This document shows positions 47,755 to 60,370 of a DNA stretch of 64,000 nucleotides, piece by piece. The position numbers and the translations under genes were made by a program. The stretch is from Oreohelix idahoensis (lineage: Eukaryota; Mollusca; Gastropoda; Stylommatophora; Oreohelicidae): positions 606,020 through 670,019 of the forward strand of contig JAMPIV010011335.1 of NCBI GenBank assembly GCA_024509875.1, written 5' to 3'. Positions within the stretch are counted from its first letter, which is position 1, and every line of letters begins with the position of its first letter. Under the pieces are notes generated by a model that did not search any database, was not told the DNA's origin, and worked only from the letters and a program-made list of their open reading frames with translations.

Positions 47755-48287
47755 CTGAAACAAAGCCCGTTAAAAATCTGGAGGTAATTCACATGTATTT
47801 GTGTCTGGATTAATAATAAATAAAGAAAGGTACTCAAGTATATTAAAGAAAAAAATCAACTCAGCCATCCAAGACAGAAGAAGGTTCTCTGGTAAAGAGG
47901 CTCATGACGCAACCCACATAAAGCCAAAAGGAGTCTGAGTTGCTGACACCCCTTTGTCTGCTATGAAAATCTCTAGATTTGACACGTGGAATCATCATTA
48001 AGCGAAGTACGTTGCACTGTTTGTTTAAACCTGTGGCCCAGTGCATCCGATTTCAACAAGCATTTCTGTAGGGTTGCTTTCCTTAGCCCATGACTGTTCC
48101 CAGCCTGCCTGAAAGGCAACAGGTGTGTGTTTGTGTCTTTCTCTTTGTCTAGTCCCTACCAGTCGACCTGTCAGGCTTTGGAGACCCTGCTGGTATCTAT
48201 GCCACCGCCGGTAAAGCTCTTGGGGTCATGGGAACACACGAGCTCCTCTACCTCGCCAAGGTGGAGCCACGGTAGAGGAGATATGGA
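47755..48287. other. Intron of the protease gene, left of the inserted LTR element
   Basis: No exon seen. The sequence directly before the LTR (AGAGGAGATATGGA) joins the LINE tail that resumes at 57430. Confidence 0.6.
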
Positions 48288-50501
48288 TGTAGTGAAATTG
48301 ACAGAGATACAACGGTAAAATATCTCCAAAGATAACATTTAAGGATAAAAACATAATGCGTAGGCTGCTGATGTACATGATCGCCTAGACCGCGGGTCAT
48401 CATCCTCCATAATAATTGACTTGCTAGACAGGAGGGGAACGGCGGATCAAAAAGGAAAAAAATATGACTGGAAAGATTGCGTGAGACTAGAAAGGCTAAG
48501 GAGACGCAATTGGGGGGGATGGAGGAAAGTAAAAATTCACGTCCCCCAAATTGACACGAGGTACGGAATGGACGCTTTTGCGATACCAAGCCCTTGATTT
48601 GAATTCAGCGGCTAAACGCAGATGTTCGAAATATTACAAAAATTAAAAAGTAAATTTTTCTTAATATTAATGTTAGGAATATAAAAATTAGCTGGCCGGA
48701 TGGCCCATTCTGAGCAGTGAACTAATATGGTCTTAATTTTACAGACGGATAGATAATATTGAAGATAATGACAAAAGACAGTGTTGTTCACATCATCGAC
48801 AGACTGTATTGAATCTAAAAGTGTCGCTAATTGCACAAAAAAACACGACCTCGAAACGCAGGTGTTCAAATTTACTTAGTATGGAGGAGAGGGTTTTTGG
48901 GTGGTAGCTGTGTCTAAATATAACTTTTAACGACAAAATTTTGGAGGGGAGAGAAAGGTTGGTTCAAAAATCAAGTACATTTTTTGTAGAAACACAAGTA
49001 GAGACGGACAGACTAACAGATAACCATCCATACTTGACTGAAGCATGACTGAAATGACTTTAGTGTAGGAATTTGAAATTCGAATAAACCTAGGCAGTGA
49101 TTGGCCACAGACAAGCATATTGTCGGCGCTTAGGCGCGGATTTGGGGTCATTTCTCAATAGTGGTTCAGTGATAGACACAGATTTTAAAGTGTGGTGATT
49201 TCCATATGAAAGAAAGTGTAAGAAGTTTAGGGACGCCATACTATAGCCAGCAGCTCAGCTGAGTTTTGCTAGCAATTCTGTGTTATTTATTCATAATCTA
49301 GTAAGATTGAAATTATTTCTTTATATATTTTGAATATTGTTTCATGTTTGAGTGATTTGATACTGCCATATCGAAATCTAGCCTTACAAACAAGTAGGGA
49401 TTTGCTCTAGACCCCCCGCCCTAGTCAGGGTCTAGGGACCAACAATGTACATAAACTCCAGCAAGGATTATGCAAGACAGATCAAGTTTTGAGAATAATG
49501 AAACATATTACCTATCCTCTTTTAGGGCAGACAACTAATAAATATTTTTCAGAACCTATAGTCTGGGAGGATCTATCTGATGTAAAACCACCATGGTAAA
49601 TGTGCTGTTTGGTCAGAGAGATCTGACCTGTCTGTATGATGTGGTTGTTGTGTCAGTGTTGTGTCCAGACGTGGGTAGAGAATAGATTTTGACACATGGC
49701 CCATACTTTGATTGCAGAGCTGCGAGTTTCTGTTGTCAACCAAGCAGTGTCTATTCAGTTGGTGACTTTACTCGAGTGTATCTGTGCAGTACTTGTGACA
49801 GAGACCACCATTGTTGCCCGCCAGCACGGAGAGGTGGGACCACCTGATTTCAGCACCAGAGCTACAACTACCAGATGAGTGAGCCTCTGGTCTGCTGGAC
49901 ATTCACCAACGCAGTTTAGTTACTAATACCCCATAAAAATTCCCACCATTTTCTGGACACTGTGTAGTCAATATAGACAGGTGTGATGAGGCCACCCCAA
50001 CAGCACAAACATTAAATATCCTCCCAAGTAGATGACTACTAGAACATTTTAATAATACTAACTAGTATAGTACATATATATGTACACTATTGCATTTATG
50101 ATATAATATTCCATGCATTTCTTTTCATAATCTCTAAATCCTTTTAAGTTCTGGTCAACCTAAAAAATTGACACAGAACAAAATAAATGTAATATAATTC
50201 TATCAAAAAATTTTACACACGTGAGTTAGTTCAGTGTATTTTAACATTTATTAATATTATTAGTCTTGTAAAATATCTGTGGGTATATCTATAACCTATT
50301 ACACCACACTACATATCATAACCCTAGACACTTTACGTAGCCACATTCATTAAAAAAAATTAAGTGTGAGGTCGTAGTGGTAGCAAGAAAGGCCTTCTGA
50401 CAATTCACAACTACATTTTATCTCAGGAGCCTTCACAGCTGGCCTCATACAATTACATTTAGTAATATCAACATCATACAATACCATCAAACACCACTAC
50501 A
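48288..50501 (+). repeat. 5' LTR of copy 3
   Basis: About 2,214 bp, nearly identical to 55213-57429. The differences seen are single bases (for example CCGCGGG against CTGCGGG) and 1-2 base indels in T, A or G runs. A short open frame at 49696-49878 recurs in both LTRs without resemblance to a protein. Confidence 0.96.
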
Positions 50502-50506
50502 TAAAC

Positions 50507-50530
50507 TGGGGTCTTGTCCAGGGATAATTA
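50507..50530 (+). promoter_or_regulatory. Primer-binding site of copy 3
   Basis: TGGGGTCTTGTCCAGGGATA starts five bases after the 5' LTR, the same spacing as in copy 1, with a sequence similar to the sites of copies 1 and 2. The tRNA is not identified. Confidence 0.5.
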
Positions 50531-50768
50531 GCCCAACAGTAATATTAGGATCTCCTGGTGGGAGAAATAAAAGTAGGGAAATAAATTGTAAAATTCCCTT
50601 TAAAATTAAAAGTGTCCCTGTAGATAAAAGTTGGTGAATCTTCACAGCCAGTAATAATTAATTAGTTAACTGGTTAGTTAGAATTAGTTAGACTATAATC
50701 ATAAGAAGTACTTAGTGTATTTACTGGTTAGAAATTTAGCTTGTATATTATTATATTGTCTAAAAAGT

Positions 50769-52471
50769 ATGGCGGAGCTGGCAAAATTTAGATCAGCTGC
50801 TGTGCTCACCGCGAAGGAGATGGGAATGGATGGTCAAATTTTAATTCAATACGTAACGGCTGAATGTGATAAATATATTGAAAGGGAAGATAGAAAGGTA
50901 GCTGAAGAGAAGAGGTTACAAATTGAGGCTGATAGAGAAATTAAGAGGCTGCAGATTGAGGCAGAAGAAAAACGACAGCAAAGGGAGGCAGAAGAAAAAC
51001 GACAGCAAAGGGAGGCAGAAGAAAAAAGGTTGACTGCCGAAGGGAGGCAGAAGATAGAAGGTTGCAAAGGGAGCACGAATTACGACTAAGGGAGCTGGAA
51101 TTACAAGGCCAGGCTCCTGAAAATGGTGCCAGCCCTTTTGCCTCAGATGCTACGCCCAGTCTGGGAGCCTCAAACTCAGCTATGGGGTTTCATTTAGACC
51201 ATTTTGTTGAAAAAGACGATGACATAGAGGGGTACCTAGGACGTTTTGAGTTATTAGCTACTACATATGGGTTAGAGAGAGAGAGGTGGAGCTTAAAGCT
51301 ATCACAGGGATTGAGAGGTACTTCTTATGAAGTATTTGCCAAAATGAACAGGGAAGACCAAGACAATTATGACATGTTAAAGCAGGCTTTGTTATTAAGG
51401 TACGAGAAGAATGGTGAATTTTATCGTAAGAAATTTAGAAATGCTAAACTGTTGTCTGGGGAGACATACCACCAATTCTCTGCTAGACTAGAAACCTATT
51501 TGGAGAAATGGACGGCTCTGGGGAAGACCCAAGATCTTAAAGAAATGATCATGATTGAGCAATTGAGAGAGTCCATGGCTCCAGACATGAGAAAATTTCT
51601 CATGGAACAAGGTGCAGAGAAGTTGGGGGAAATTTTAAATGTTGCTGAGAGGTATCAGGCAGCTCAGGCAGAGGTAAGTGGTGCTAAAAAGAAGCACATA
51701 GACAATTTTAAAGCTCCACAGCAATTTAATAAATTTGATAATAGAGAGCAGGGAAATAAAGGTAGGACAAACTTTGAGCGGCCAAGAAATGACTATCGCG
51801 ACAGAAACTCACAGTTCAATGACCAAAAGTTCAATGAAAGAAAACCGTTGAACCAAGGGAAAAGATGGTGTAAATGGTGCAAGAAGGATAACCATAACAC
51901 CGAATTTTGTAGAAGGAAACCTTCAAACATTGCTGCAATGAAGTCGGGGACGCAAAGATTAAAGGTTAATCCTAATGGACAACAGGAACCTTATCACCCC
52001 CCAGTTTGTGAGGATGTTATTTGTAATGGGGTCACCATAAGGTGCCTTTATGATACAGGTTTGGATTATGATTCAGTTGTGAAGTCTAGCCTAGTGGACC
52101 CAAGTCAGTATACCACCGAAACAGTGGAAATACAAGGGGCGACTAAGGACATACCACTCATGACACTTCCCATCGCAAGGATAACGGTGAAAACTCGCTA
52201 TGTGGAAGGAGAAATCAGAGCAGCAGTGATAGATGAACCAATCTACCCTCTGATATTGGGGTGTAGATACGTCTTCTTGGGGAATCCCGAGAAACCTGTG
52301 ATCATGGCGACAGTGCAGACCAGGTCACAGAAGAAGGAGGAAGAAGGTGAACCTATAAATGCTCATCCAGAGGAGATGAGGAAGGCGCAGGCTGAGTATA
52401 GGACACTCAAGCCCTGTTTTAAAAAATTGCCCAAATGCCACACACCTCCGAGCAAGGGGAATATTTCATGA
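50769..52471 (+). pseudogene. gag-pro: Copy 3 gag plus protease (one frameshift)
   Basis: MAELAKFRSAAVLTAKEMGM starts at 50769. A coiled coil with EEKRQQREA repeats follows and loses frame near 51040. The continuing frame from about 51045 reads QREHELRLRELELQGQAPEN, DHFVEKDDDIEGYLGRFELL, SQGLRGTSYEVFAKM, YEKNGEFYRKKFRNAKLLSG, LMEQGAEKLGEILNVAERYQ, then a knuckle CKWCKKDNHNTEFC. In the same frame comes an aspartic protease: the catalytic CLYDTGLDYDSVV, a flap region and LILGCRYV. So gag and protease are fused in one frame, without a frameshift signal between them. The frame closes at 52471 by a 1-base shift; in copy 2 the same place reads through into integrase. Only two lesions separate it from an open polyprotein. 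Confidence 0.93.
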
Positions 52472-55125
52472 AGAACAAACTCTTATACAGGAAGGCGGGA
52501 ACTGGAACAAATGGTCACAACCAGCTGGTTCTTCCCACTTCATATAGAGATAAAGTGATGGAACTCGGGCATGCGATTCCCTTCAGTGGTCACATGGGGA
52601 TCAGCGCCACAGGACAGCGTATAGCTTGTCATTACTTCTGGCCAGGGATAACGGAGGATATAAAAAGATATGTCAAATCCTGCCCAGAATGTCAAAGGGT
52701 AGCTCCAAAGCACTGGACTGCTCCTGCAACTCTAGGGGAAATGCCCATAGTGGGAACACCTTTTGAGAGGGTTGCAGTGGATATTGTAGGACCTCTCACT
52801 CGGACCAAGAGGAGGAACAGTTACATCCTTACTCTGGTGGACACTTGTTCTATGTGGGGAGAGGCGGTAGCCCTGCCATCAATTGATTCAAAACATGTAG
52901 CAGAGGCACTACTTACAATATTTACCCGATTAGGATTCCCGCATCAAATCTTGACGGATAATGGTTCACAGTTCAAGGGGAAACTAACGGAAGAAGTTTT
53001 TAAACTATTTCAAGCCAGACACTTTCATTGTAGTCCGTACCATCCACAAGGGAACGGCCAGGTAGAGAGGTTCAACGGGACTCTCATTTCTATCCTGAGA
53101 AAGCTGGCACACGAAAAACCGGATCTGTGGGATCAATTCCTGCCCGCCGCATTGTTTGCTTATCGGGAGGTACCACATAGTTCAACCGGGATGGCTCCCG
53201 CAACTCTGCTATTTGGGAGGCCAATAAAAGGTCCATTAGAAGCCCTATTAAGGACCTGGACAGATGAGAAGGCGGAAGAGACTGTTACCTCATCGTATCA
53301 ATATGTGAACGAACTGACCACTCGTTTGAAAGCTGGATGGAAACTGGCAAATGATAATTTGAAACAAGCCAGGAAGAAACATGCAGCATATTTTAATAGG
53401 AAGGCAAAGGACAGGGAACTGGCAGTCGGAGAGAAGGTGCTGCTTCTACTAACCGGAAGCCAGAATAAATTACAAATTGGTTGGCAAGGTCCATATACGG
53501 TTCTAGAGAAGGTGTCTAGAACAAACTATAAAATTGACAAAAAGGGGAAGGAAAAATTTTATCATGTAAACCTGTTAAAGAAGTATCTGGACAGACCACT
53601 CCAGGAAAGCACCCCCTTATTGACCTTGGCTATTGCAACCCAGATGCAAAAAGAACCACTCACCTCACATGAATACCCATTACATCCTTGTGAAACCGCA
53701 GCACAGGTAAAAGTCAGTAAGCACCTGACTAAAAACCAGAGGGAGAGAGTTCAACAGGTTCTGGAGGAACATACAGATGTATTAACAGATAAACCAGGCC
53801 ATACAAATTTGCTACAGTATGACATGAAACTGGTAGACTCAAACCCAATCTGTATGAGAGCCTATTCTATTCCGTTCGCGAAGGAGAAGGCATTGAAGGA
53901 AGAAATAGAGTATTTGTTGAAGGAGGGGATTATTTCGCACAGTGAATCATCTTTTAGTTCTAGTGTCGTTTTGTTGAGAAAACCGTCTGGGGAACACAGA
54001 TTGTGCATAGATTACAGGAAACTGAATGCTGTCACAGAAGGACAAGTGGATCCATTACCAGACACAAAACAGTTATTTGCCAGACTGAACAAGGCAAAAT
54101 ACTTTTCAAAGGTGGATCTTAGTAAAGGCTATTACCAGATCCCAGTGAAGCCTGAAGTGAGACCTTATTTGGCTTTTAGCACTTCGGATGGACATTATGA
54201 ATTCAATATGCTACCATTCGGACTGAAAAATGCTCCGAGTGTGTTTTCAAGGATGATGCGAAAATTGTTGGATCCCCTGAATAACCCATGTATCACGAAT
54301 TTCATGGATGATATTCTCGTCGCCACAGAGACATTTGAAGAACACATTGAAGCTCTGGAGATGTTGTTTGATAGACTTCGGGAGGCGAACTTAACTGCTA
54401 GGCCAACAAAATGTTGTATTGGATGCAAAGAGTTGGAATTCTTGGGACACACTGTATATCAGGGTAATATGACCCCTGATCCTAAGAACTTGGAAAAACT
54501 GCAGAAAGCACCTAGGCCACAAACAAAAAAAGACGTGCGATCATTCGTGTCGTTATGCGGATTTTATCAGAAATACATCAAAAATTTTAACGCTATATGT
54601 GCTCCTCTGACTGATCTGACTCGCAAGGGACTTCCAGATAAAATTATTTGGACTGCACAATGTGAACTAGCGTTCCAAGAGTTAAAGGAAAAACTCACTA
54701 GCAAGCCTATTCTCAAACTGCCTGATTTGACACAGGACTTTGTCTTAAGAACCGATGCAAGTAATGTAGGACTCGGAGGGGCTTTGTTGCAAAGATCATC
54801 TTCACCTGATGGGGAACTTAAACCAGTCGCTTATGCAAGCCGCAAATTGAATAAGGCGGAACAAGGATACTCCACAAGCGAAAAAGAATGTTTAGCATTA
54901 ATCTGGGCAATAAAGAAGTTTCAAATCTATCTGTATGGTAGGACTTTTGTGGTGGAGACGGACCATCAGCCTCTCGTGTTCTTGTCTCAGGCTAAGCATG
55001 AAAACGCAAGATTGCTGAGGTAGTCTTTGTTGCTTCAACCTTATCAGTTTAGTATCCAATATATCCCAGGCAAATTGAATGTCGGTGCAGATTTCCTCAG
55101 TCGGCACCCCTGTGATCAAAATTAG
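52435..55125 (+). pseudogene. pol: Copy 3 pol: integrase, RT, RNase H (one stop)
   Basis: Numbering from 52435. Integrase HHCC finger 46-86 (LGHAIPFSGHMG, CHYFWPG, CPECQ). Core D116 (VAVDIVG), D175 (LTDNGSQF) and E211 (GQVERFNG); D175 and E211 are 35 residues apart. GPY motif 352-354. RT about 450-700 with LRKPSGEHRLCIDYRKLN, DLSKGYYQIP (561), LPFGLKNAPSVFSRMM and the catalytic FMDD at 623-626. RNase H with LRTDAS (774), SEKE (817) and ETDH (843). A TAG replaces a Trp codon at 55021-55023 (copy 2 has RWSLLLQPY). The frame then continues through YIPGKLNVGADFLSRHP to a stop at 55125. Integrase before RT is the copia-type order, but RT, GPY and RNase H are gypsy-type, as in Gmr1 elements. Confidence 0.95.
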
Positions 55126-55212
55126 AGTAGTGGCAGACGTGAGGAGTAATTTTACCTATGTGTATCGCTGGTTTTGAAACTTGCCATAGGCATGTTTTCA
55201 AGTGGGGAGATG

Positions 55213-57429
55213 TGTAGTGAAATTGACAGAGATACAACGGTAAAATATCTCCAAAGATAACATTTAAGGATAAAAACATAATGCGTAGGCTGCTGATGTA
55301 CATGATCGCCTAGACTGCGGGTCATCATCCTCCATAATAATTGACTTGCTAGACAGGAGGGGAACGGCGGATCAAAAAGGAAAAAAATATAACTGGAAAT
55401 ATTGCGTGAGACTAGAAAGGCTAAGGAGACGCAATTGGGGGGGAATGGAGGAAAGTAAAAATTCACGTCCCCCAAATTGACACGAGGTACGGAATGGACG
55501 CTTTTGCGATACCAAGCCCTTGATTTGAATTCAGCGGCTAAACGCAGATGTTCGAAATATTACAAAAATTAAAAAGTAAATTTTTCTTAATATTAATGTT
55601 AGGAATATAAAAATTAGCTGGCCGGATGGCCCATTCTGAGCAGTGAACTAATATGGTCTTAATTTTACAGACGGATAGATAATATTGAAGATAATGACAA
55701 AAGACAGTGTTGTTCACATCATCGACAGACTGTATTGAATCTAAAAGTGTCGCTAATTGCACAAAAAAACACGACCTCGAAACGCAGGTGTTCAAATTTA
55801 CTTAGTATGGAGGAGAGGGTTTTTGGGTGGTAGCTGTGTCTAAATATAACTTTTAACGACAAAATTTTGGAGGGGAGAGAAAGGTTGGTTCAAAAATCAA
55901 GTACATTTTGTAGAAACACAAGTAGAGACGGACAGACTAACAGATAACCATCCATACTTGACTGAAGCATGACTGAAATGACTTTAGTGTAGGAATTTGA
56001 AATTCGAATAAACCTAGGCAGTGATTGGCCACAGACAAGCATATTGTCGGCGCTTAGGCGCGGATTTGGGGTCATTTCTCAATAGTGGTTCAGTGATAGA
56101 CACAGATTTTAAAGTGTGGTGATTTCCATATGAAAGAAAGTGTAAGAAGTTTAGGAACGCCATACTATAGCCAGCAGCTCAGCTGAGTTTTGCTAGCAAT
56201 TCTGTGTTATTTATTCATAATCTGGTAAGATTGAAATTATTTCTTTATATATATTTTGAATATTGTTTCATGTTTGAGTGATTTGATACTGCCATATCGA
56301 AATCTAGCCTTACAAACAAGTAGGGATTTGCTCTAGACCCCCCGCCCTAGTCAGGGTCTAGGGACCAACAATGTACATAAACTCCAGCAAGGATTATGCA
56401 AGACAGATCAAGTGTTGAGAATAATGAAACATATTACCTATCCTCTTTTAGGGCAGACAACTAATAAATATTTTTCAGAACCTATAGTCTGGGAGGATCT
56501 ATCTGATGTAAAACCACCATGGTAAATGTGCTGTTTGGTCAGAGAGATCTGACCTGTCTGTATGATGTGGTTGTTGTGTCAGTGTTGTGTCCAGACGTGG
56601 GTAGAGAATAGATTTTGACACATGGCCCATACTTTGATTGCAGAGCTGCGAGTTTCTGTTGTCAACCAAGCAGTGTCTATTCAGTTGGTGACTTTACTCG
56701 AGTGTATCTGTGCAGTACTTGTGACAGAGACCACCATTGTTGCCCGCCAGCACGGAGAGGTGGGACCACCTGATTTCAGCACCAGAGCTACAACTACCAG
56801 ATGAGTGAGCCTCTGGTCTGCTGGACATTCACCAACGCAGTTTAGTTACTAATACCCCATAAAAATTCCCACCATTTTCTGGACACTGTGTAGTCAATAT
56901 AGACAGGTGTGATGAGGCCACCCCAACAGCACAAACATTAAATATCCTCCCAAGTAGATGACTACTAGAACATTTTAATAAAACTAACTAGTATAGTACA
57001 TATATATGTACACTATTGCATTTATGATATAATATTCCATGCATTTCTTTTCATAATCTCTAAATCCTTTTAAGTTCTGGTCAACCTAAAAAATTGACAC
57101 AGAACAAAATAAATGTAATATAATTCTATCAAAAAATTTTACACACGTGAGTTAGTTCAGTGTATTTTAACATTTATTAATATTATTAGTCTTGTAAAAT
57201 ATCTGTGGGTATATCTATAACCTATTACACCACACTACATATCATAACCCTAGACACTTTACGTAGCCACATTCATTAAAAAAAAAATTAAGTGTGAGGT
57301 CGTAGTGGTAGCAAGAAAGGCCTTCTGACAATTCACAACTACATTTTATCTCAGGAGCCTTCACAGCTGGCCTCATACAATTACATTTAGTAATATCAAC
57401 ATCATACAATACCATCAAACACCACTACA
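55213..57429 (+). repeat. 3' LTR of copy 3
   Basis: The partner of 48288-50501, about 2,217 bp, preceded by the polypurine tract and followed by the target duplication ATGGA. Confidence 0.96.
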
Positions 57430-57530
57430 ATGGAGATAGAAATAACCTCAAGCTAACTACTGCTTTCTTTGAACATATTCAAGTTGACGTCTGAGAGTGT
57501 ACGAAGACGAAGCCACCTGGAATGATGCTG
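57430..57530 (+). pseudogene. LINE 3' tail, heavily 5'-truncated
   Basis: GGAGATAGAAATAACCTCAA and GCTAACTACTGCTTTCTTTG are the same tail as at 58380 and 60790 (AACCTCAGGCTGACC, CTTTCTTTAAAC). The LTR element inserted at or within the start of this tail. Confidence 0.65.
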
Positions 57531-57764
57531 TCCTGGGGACATGAAGGAGAACACGCACATCATAGTGATGGTGTCACTCTAATGCTGTCAAATACAGCAC
57601 GTAAATCACTCATAGATGGGAAGCAGCGAGGCCCAGAATAATATCAGCAACTTTCAAAACAGCCAGTCATAAAATAAAGATAAGACATCATCTGATGTTA
57701 TACCAACCAATGACAAAGAAGAGTCAATGGAAGAAGAAATTTACACCAGACTAAACAATGCAGA

Positions 57765-57875
57765 CAGACAGATGGGTAACCCACATACAAAGATATCAAC
57801 AGACAGATGAGTAACCCACATACAAAGATATCAACAGACAGATGGGTAACCCACATACAAAGATATCAACAGACA
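57765..57875. repeat. 35-bp tandem repeat, about three copies
   Basis: CAGACAGATGGGTAACCCAC plus ATACAAAGATATCAA starts at 57765, 57800 and 57835, with a partial fourth copy. Confidence 0.93.
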
Positions 57876-57934
57876 GCGCCGGTTTAACTATTAGGTGAAT
57901 TAGGCGGTCTTCACACTTCACAAACTATGTCAGC

Positions 57935-58448
57935 ACTTCAAAAGAGTTGTGATACAGTGGATCCCATCTCACTGTAACATTCCCGGAAATGAAGAGGCTG
58001 TCAGATTGGCAAAGGAAGGGGGAAATCTACCTCAACTTGACGCAAGCATAACTTATGAAGGGGCCAAACGTTTTATTAAGCACTTATTGAACAAGTGGAA
58101 AGCAAAGCATCCAGGACACCAACAAAATAAAAAATGATGCATATTACCAGCTCAGCGGAAGTGAACAAGTTGTAGTCTTCAGACTTTGCACAGGCCACAA
58201 CAGATTGGGATACCATCTATTCAACCATTTAAAGATAAGAACTACTAATAAGTTTAACTGTGTCACCGATAAAATAACTGCTGAATATCTACTTCAAAGG
58301 TGCCCAACATGTGAGGAACAGATAAAGCGCATATGGCAGTCACTAGTACCATTTCTGGAAAAAAAACTATATAGATATCAACAGCCTCAAGCTGACCACT
58401 GCTTTCTTTAAGCATATTCATGTCTGATGGTCAACGAAGAAGAAGAAT
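57935..58448 (+). pseudogene. LINE RNase H C-terminus and tail
   Basis: VIQWIPSHCNIPGNEEAVRL and AKEGGNLPQLDASITYEGAK match the end of RNase H in I/Jockey-type LINEs: WIPSHxxIxGNExA(D)xLAKEG, with D replaced by V. A linker follows, then IGIPSIQPFKDKNY-like remnants, a CP-type cysteine motif (RCPTCEEQ) and KLYRYQQPQADHCFL in shifted frames. It ends with a GAAGAAGAAG tail. Several stops are present; inactive. Confidence 0.75.
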
Positions 58449-58575
58449 TAGGCGGTCGCTGGAAAAATCAAGTTAACTTTGAGAAAAAAAAATACAAAGA
58501 CTGATGTAACGAAAAAATGTACTTATGTAAAAAATATTCAATTTTATGTGGCCCTTCTACACCATTGCACATATG

Positions 58576-58699
<124 letters not shown>

Positions 58700-59016
58700 G
58701 TATTTAGCACCGACCCGGGGTACAGATAATACTTTGGAAAACACGGCTTGCAACAGTGAACACAATCTGAGAACCATTCACGCACGTCTGTGCTTTAAAT
58801 CGACTGGCTATAGCAGGAAGCATGTTCACACATAAAAGATACAAAATGCACATTGAATACTACCAAAGCCCAGAACAGAAAATCAGATTAATCATATATG
58901 CATACTGTAAGTTTAGATCATCACTATATAATGTTAAAATATGCAGAAGAGCAGATGTGGCATCAGATCAACATCTTCTGTTAATTAAAATAAAGTTTAA
59001 ACGCCATTTTTTGTGT

Positions 59017-59395
59017 GTGTGAACTTCTTCTTCTTCTACACTCACAGACGTCTGCTTGAATATTTTTAAAGAAAGCAGTCGTCAGCTTCAGGCTATTTGC
59101 ATTTCCATAGAGTTTTTTTGAATCCGAAAATGGTACTGGTGACAGGCATGTGTGCTTTCTAGGTTCCTCATATGTAGGTCAACTTTGAAATAGATGTTCA
59201 GCAGTCATTTTATCAGTGCCACATTTACGCTCATCAGTAGTTCCTATCTTTAGCTCGTTGAATAGATGGTATCCCAATCTGTTCTGGCCCGTGCGAAGTC
59301 TGAAGATTATCACTTGTTCACTTCTGCTGAGCTGGTAATATGATTCCTTGTGTGTCTGTCCTGGATGCTCTGCATCTCATTTGATTCTTTATCTG
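59017..59395 (-). pseudogene. LINE tail, inverted copy
   Basis: Reverse complement of the same LINE 3' region as at 57935-58448: the (AAG)n tail at 59028-59037, AAGCTGACGACTGCTTTC-like string, the cysteine region, and a string related to GGGATACCATCTATTCAAC. It lies just outside the third protease exon. Confidence 0.75.
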
Positions 59396-59565
59396 GTTCT
59401 GGTTATGCTTGTTTTTGTGAACAATATGATACATATGCTATGCACAGAACGTCTGAAAAGTTTATTTTCTGCTTTTCGGTGAATCTGATAACAAGAAGAT
59501 AACTGGTTCGTAGAACTTGTTTTTTGACTTTACTTATTTTATGGCTTGAATCGTGTTGTACTTAC

Positions 59566-59703
59566 AGTTGTCAATTCCCCATCCAGCGGCCACACAATAC
59601 TCCGCTCTGCTTGGGTTGTCCCCCGCCTGCGGTAAACAGATGGGCCCCACACAATTAGAAAAGACGAGATCTTCTTCCAGTGTCAGAACGGCAACATCGT
59701 AAT
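59566..59703 (-). CDS. Trypsin-like serine protease, third recognised exon (catalytic Asp)
   Basis: Bordered by acceptor CAACTCAG and donor GTAAGT, it reads YDVAVLTLEEDLVFSNCVGP, ICLPQAGDNPSRAEYCVAAG and WGIDN. The D of YDVAVL is the catalytic aspartate, and CLP and C-x-AAGWG are typical landmarks. The first two bases complete a codon begun in the exon at 60096-60223, giving IND-YDVAVL as in normal family members. The last base is completed by the exon 11.8 kb away. Confidence 0.95.
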
Positions 59704-59843
59704 CTGAGTTGAAAAAACATATGCGTGGTATACATATACATGCACGCGCACGCACACACATATATACATGATGGAAGACAGGCAGAGAAAAGCAGACAGA
59801 TAGACAATAGACAGATAGATTTGTAGATAAGCGGACACCCGGC

Positions 59844-60065
<222 letters not shown>

Positions 60066-60095
60066 CCATCTAAAACTCACATTACCAAAACTGAC

Positions 60096-60223
60096 CATTT
60101 ATGACTGGCACGTGCCGGAGATCCACATTGACCTGTTGAACCCGGTAAACTCGAAGACGAGTCAACTGAGAAGATCCCACGCGAACCAAAACTTGGGAGG
60201 CCTGGGCTATGGTGCCAGAGTAC
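60096..60223 (-). CDS. Trypsin-like serine protease, second recognised exon
   Basis: The exon reads YSGTIAQASQVLVRVGSSQL and TRLRVYRVQQVNVDLRHVPV, ending IN plus one base. This is the stretch between the catalytic His and Asp (VRVGSxxL, V-x-x-V, H-x-x-V). Boundaries were chosen by phase. The acceptor TGTGCAG at 60224-60225 gives one base completing the AA left by exon one. The donor GTCAGT leaves one base completed by AT of the next exon. A nearby GTAATG would create a stop and is rejected. The length of 128 bases fits. Confidence 0.88.
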
Positions 60224-60370
60224 CTGCACAGAAGATGAACGAATGTGAGATTTATTTTAGTGGAACATTATACTTCAGCTTGACTATTATACTTCAAACC
60301 ACATAAGAGCAATATTCTACTAAGTCAGCGATTTTACAAAATAGCCAGAAGCTCGGCACACCTAGTTAGA

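Larger units (their letters stand above)
48288..57429 (+). mobile_element. Complete Gmr1-like LTR retrotransposon, copy 3, inside a protease intron
   Basis: The LTRs (48288-50501 and 55213-57429, about 2.2 kb) start TGTAGTGAAATTG and end CACCACTACA. The 5-bp target duplication ATGGA is at 48283-48287 and 57430-57434. The polypurine tract GTGGGGAGATG precedes the 3' LTR, and a TGG-starting primer site follows the 5' LTR. The interior encodes gag-protease and then integrase-RT-RNase H. LTR differences are few and scattered. The element is antisense to the host protease gene. Its LTR is unrelated in sequence to that of copy 2, though the proteins are close, so it is a different family of the same group. 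Confidence 0.96.

Noticed and set aside
60086..60095. Alternative donor GTAATG for the second protease exon
   Set aside because: It would leave TG and create TGA with the next exon; the GTCAGT donor six to ten bases earlier restores the normal IND-YDVAVL join.
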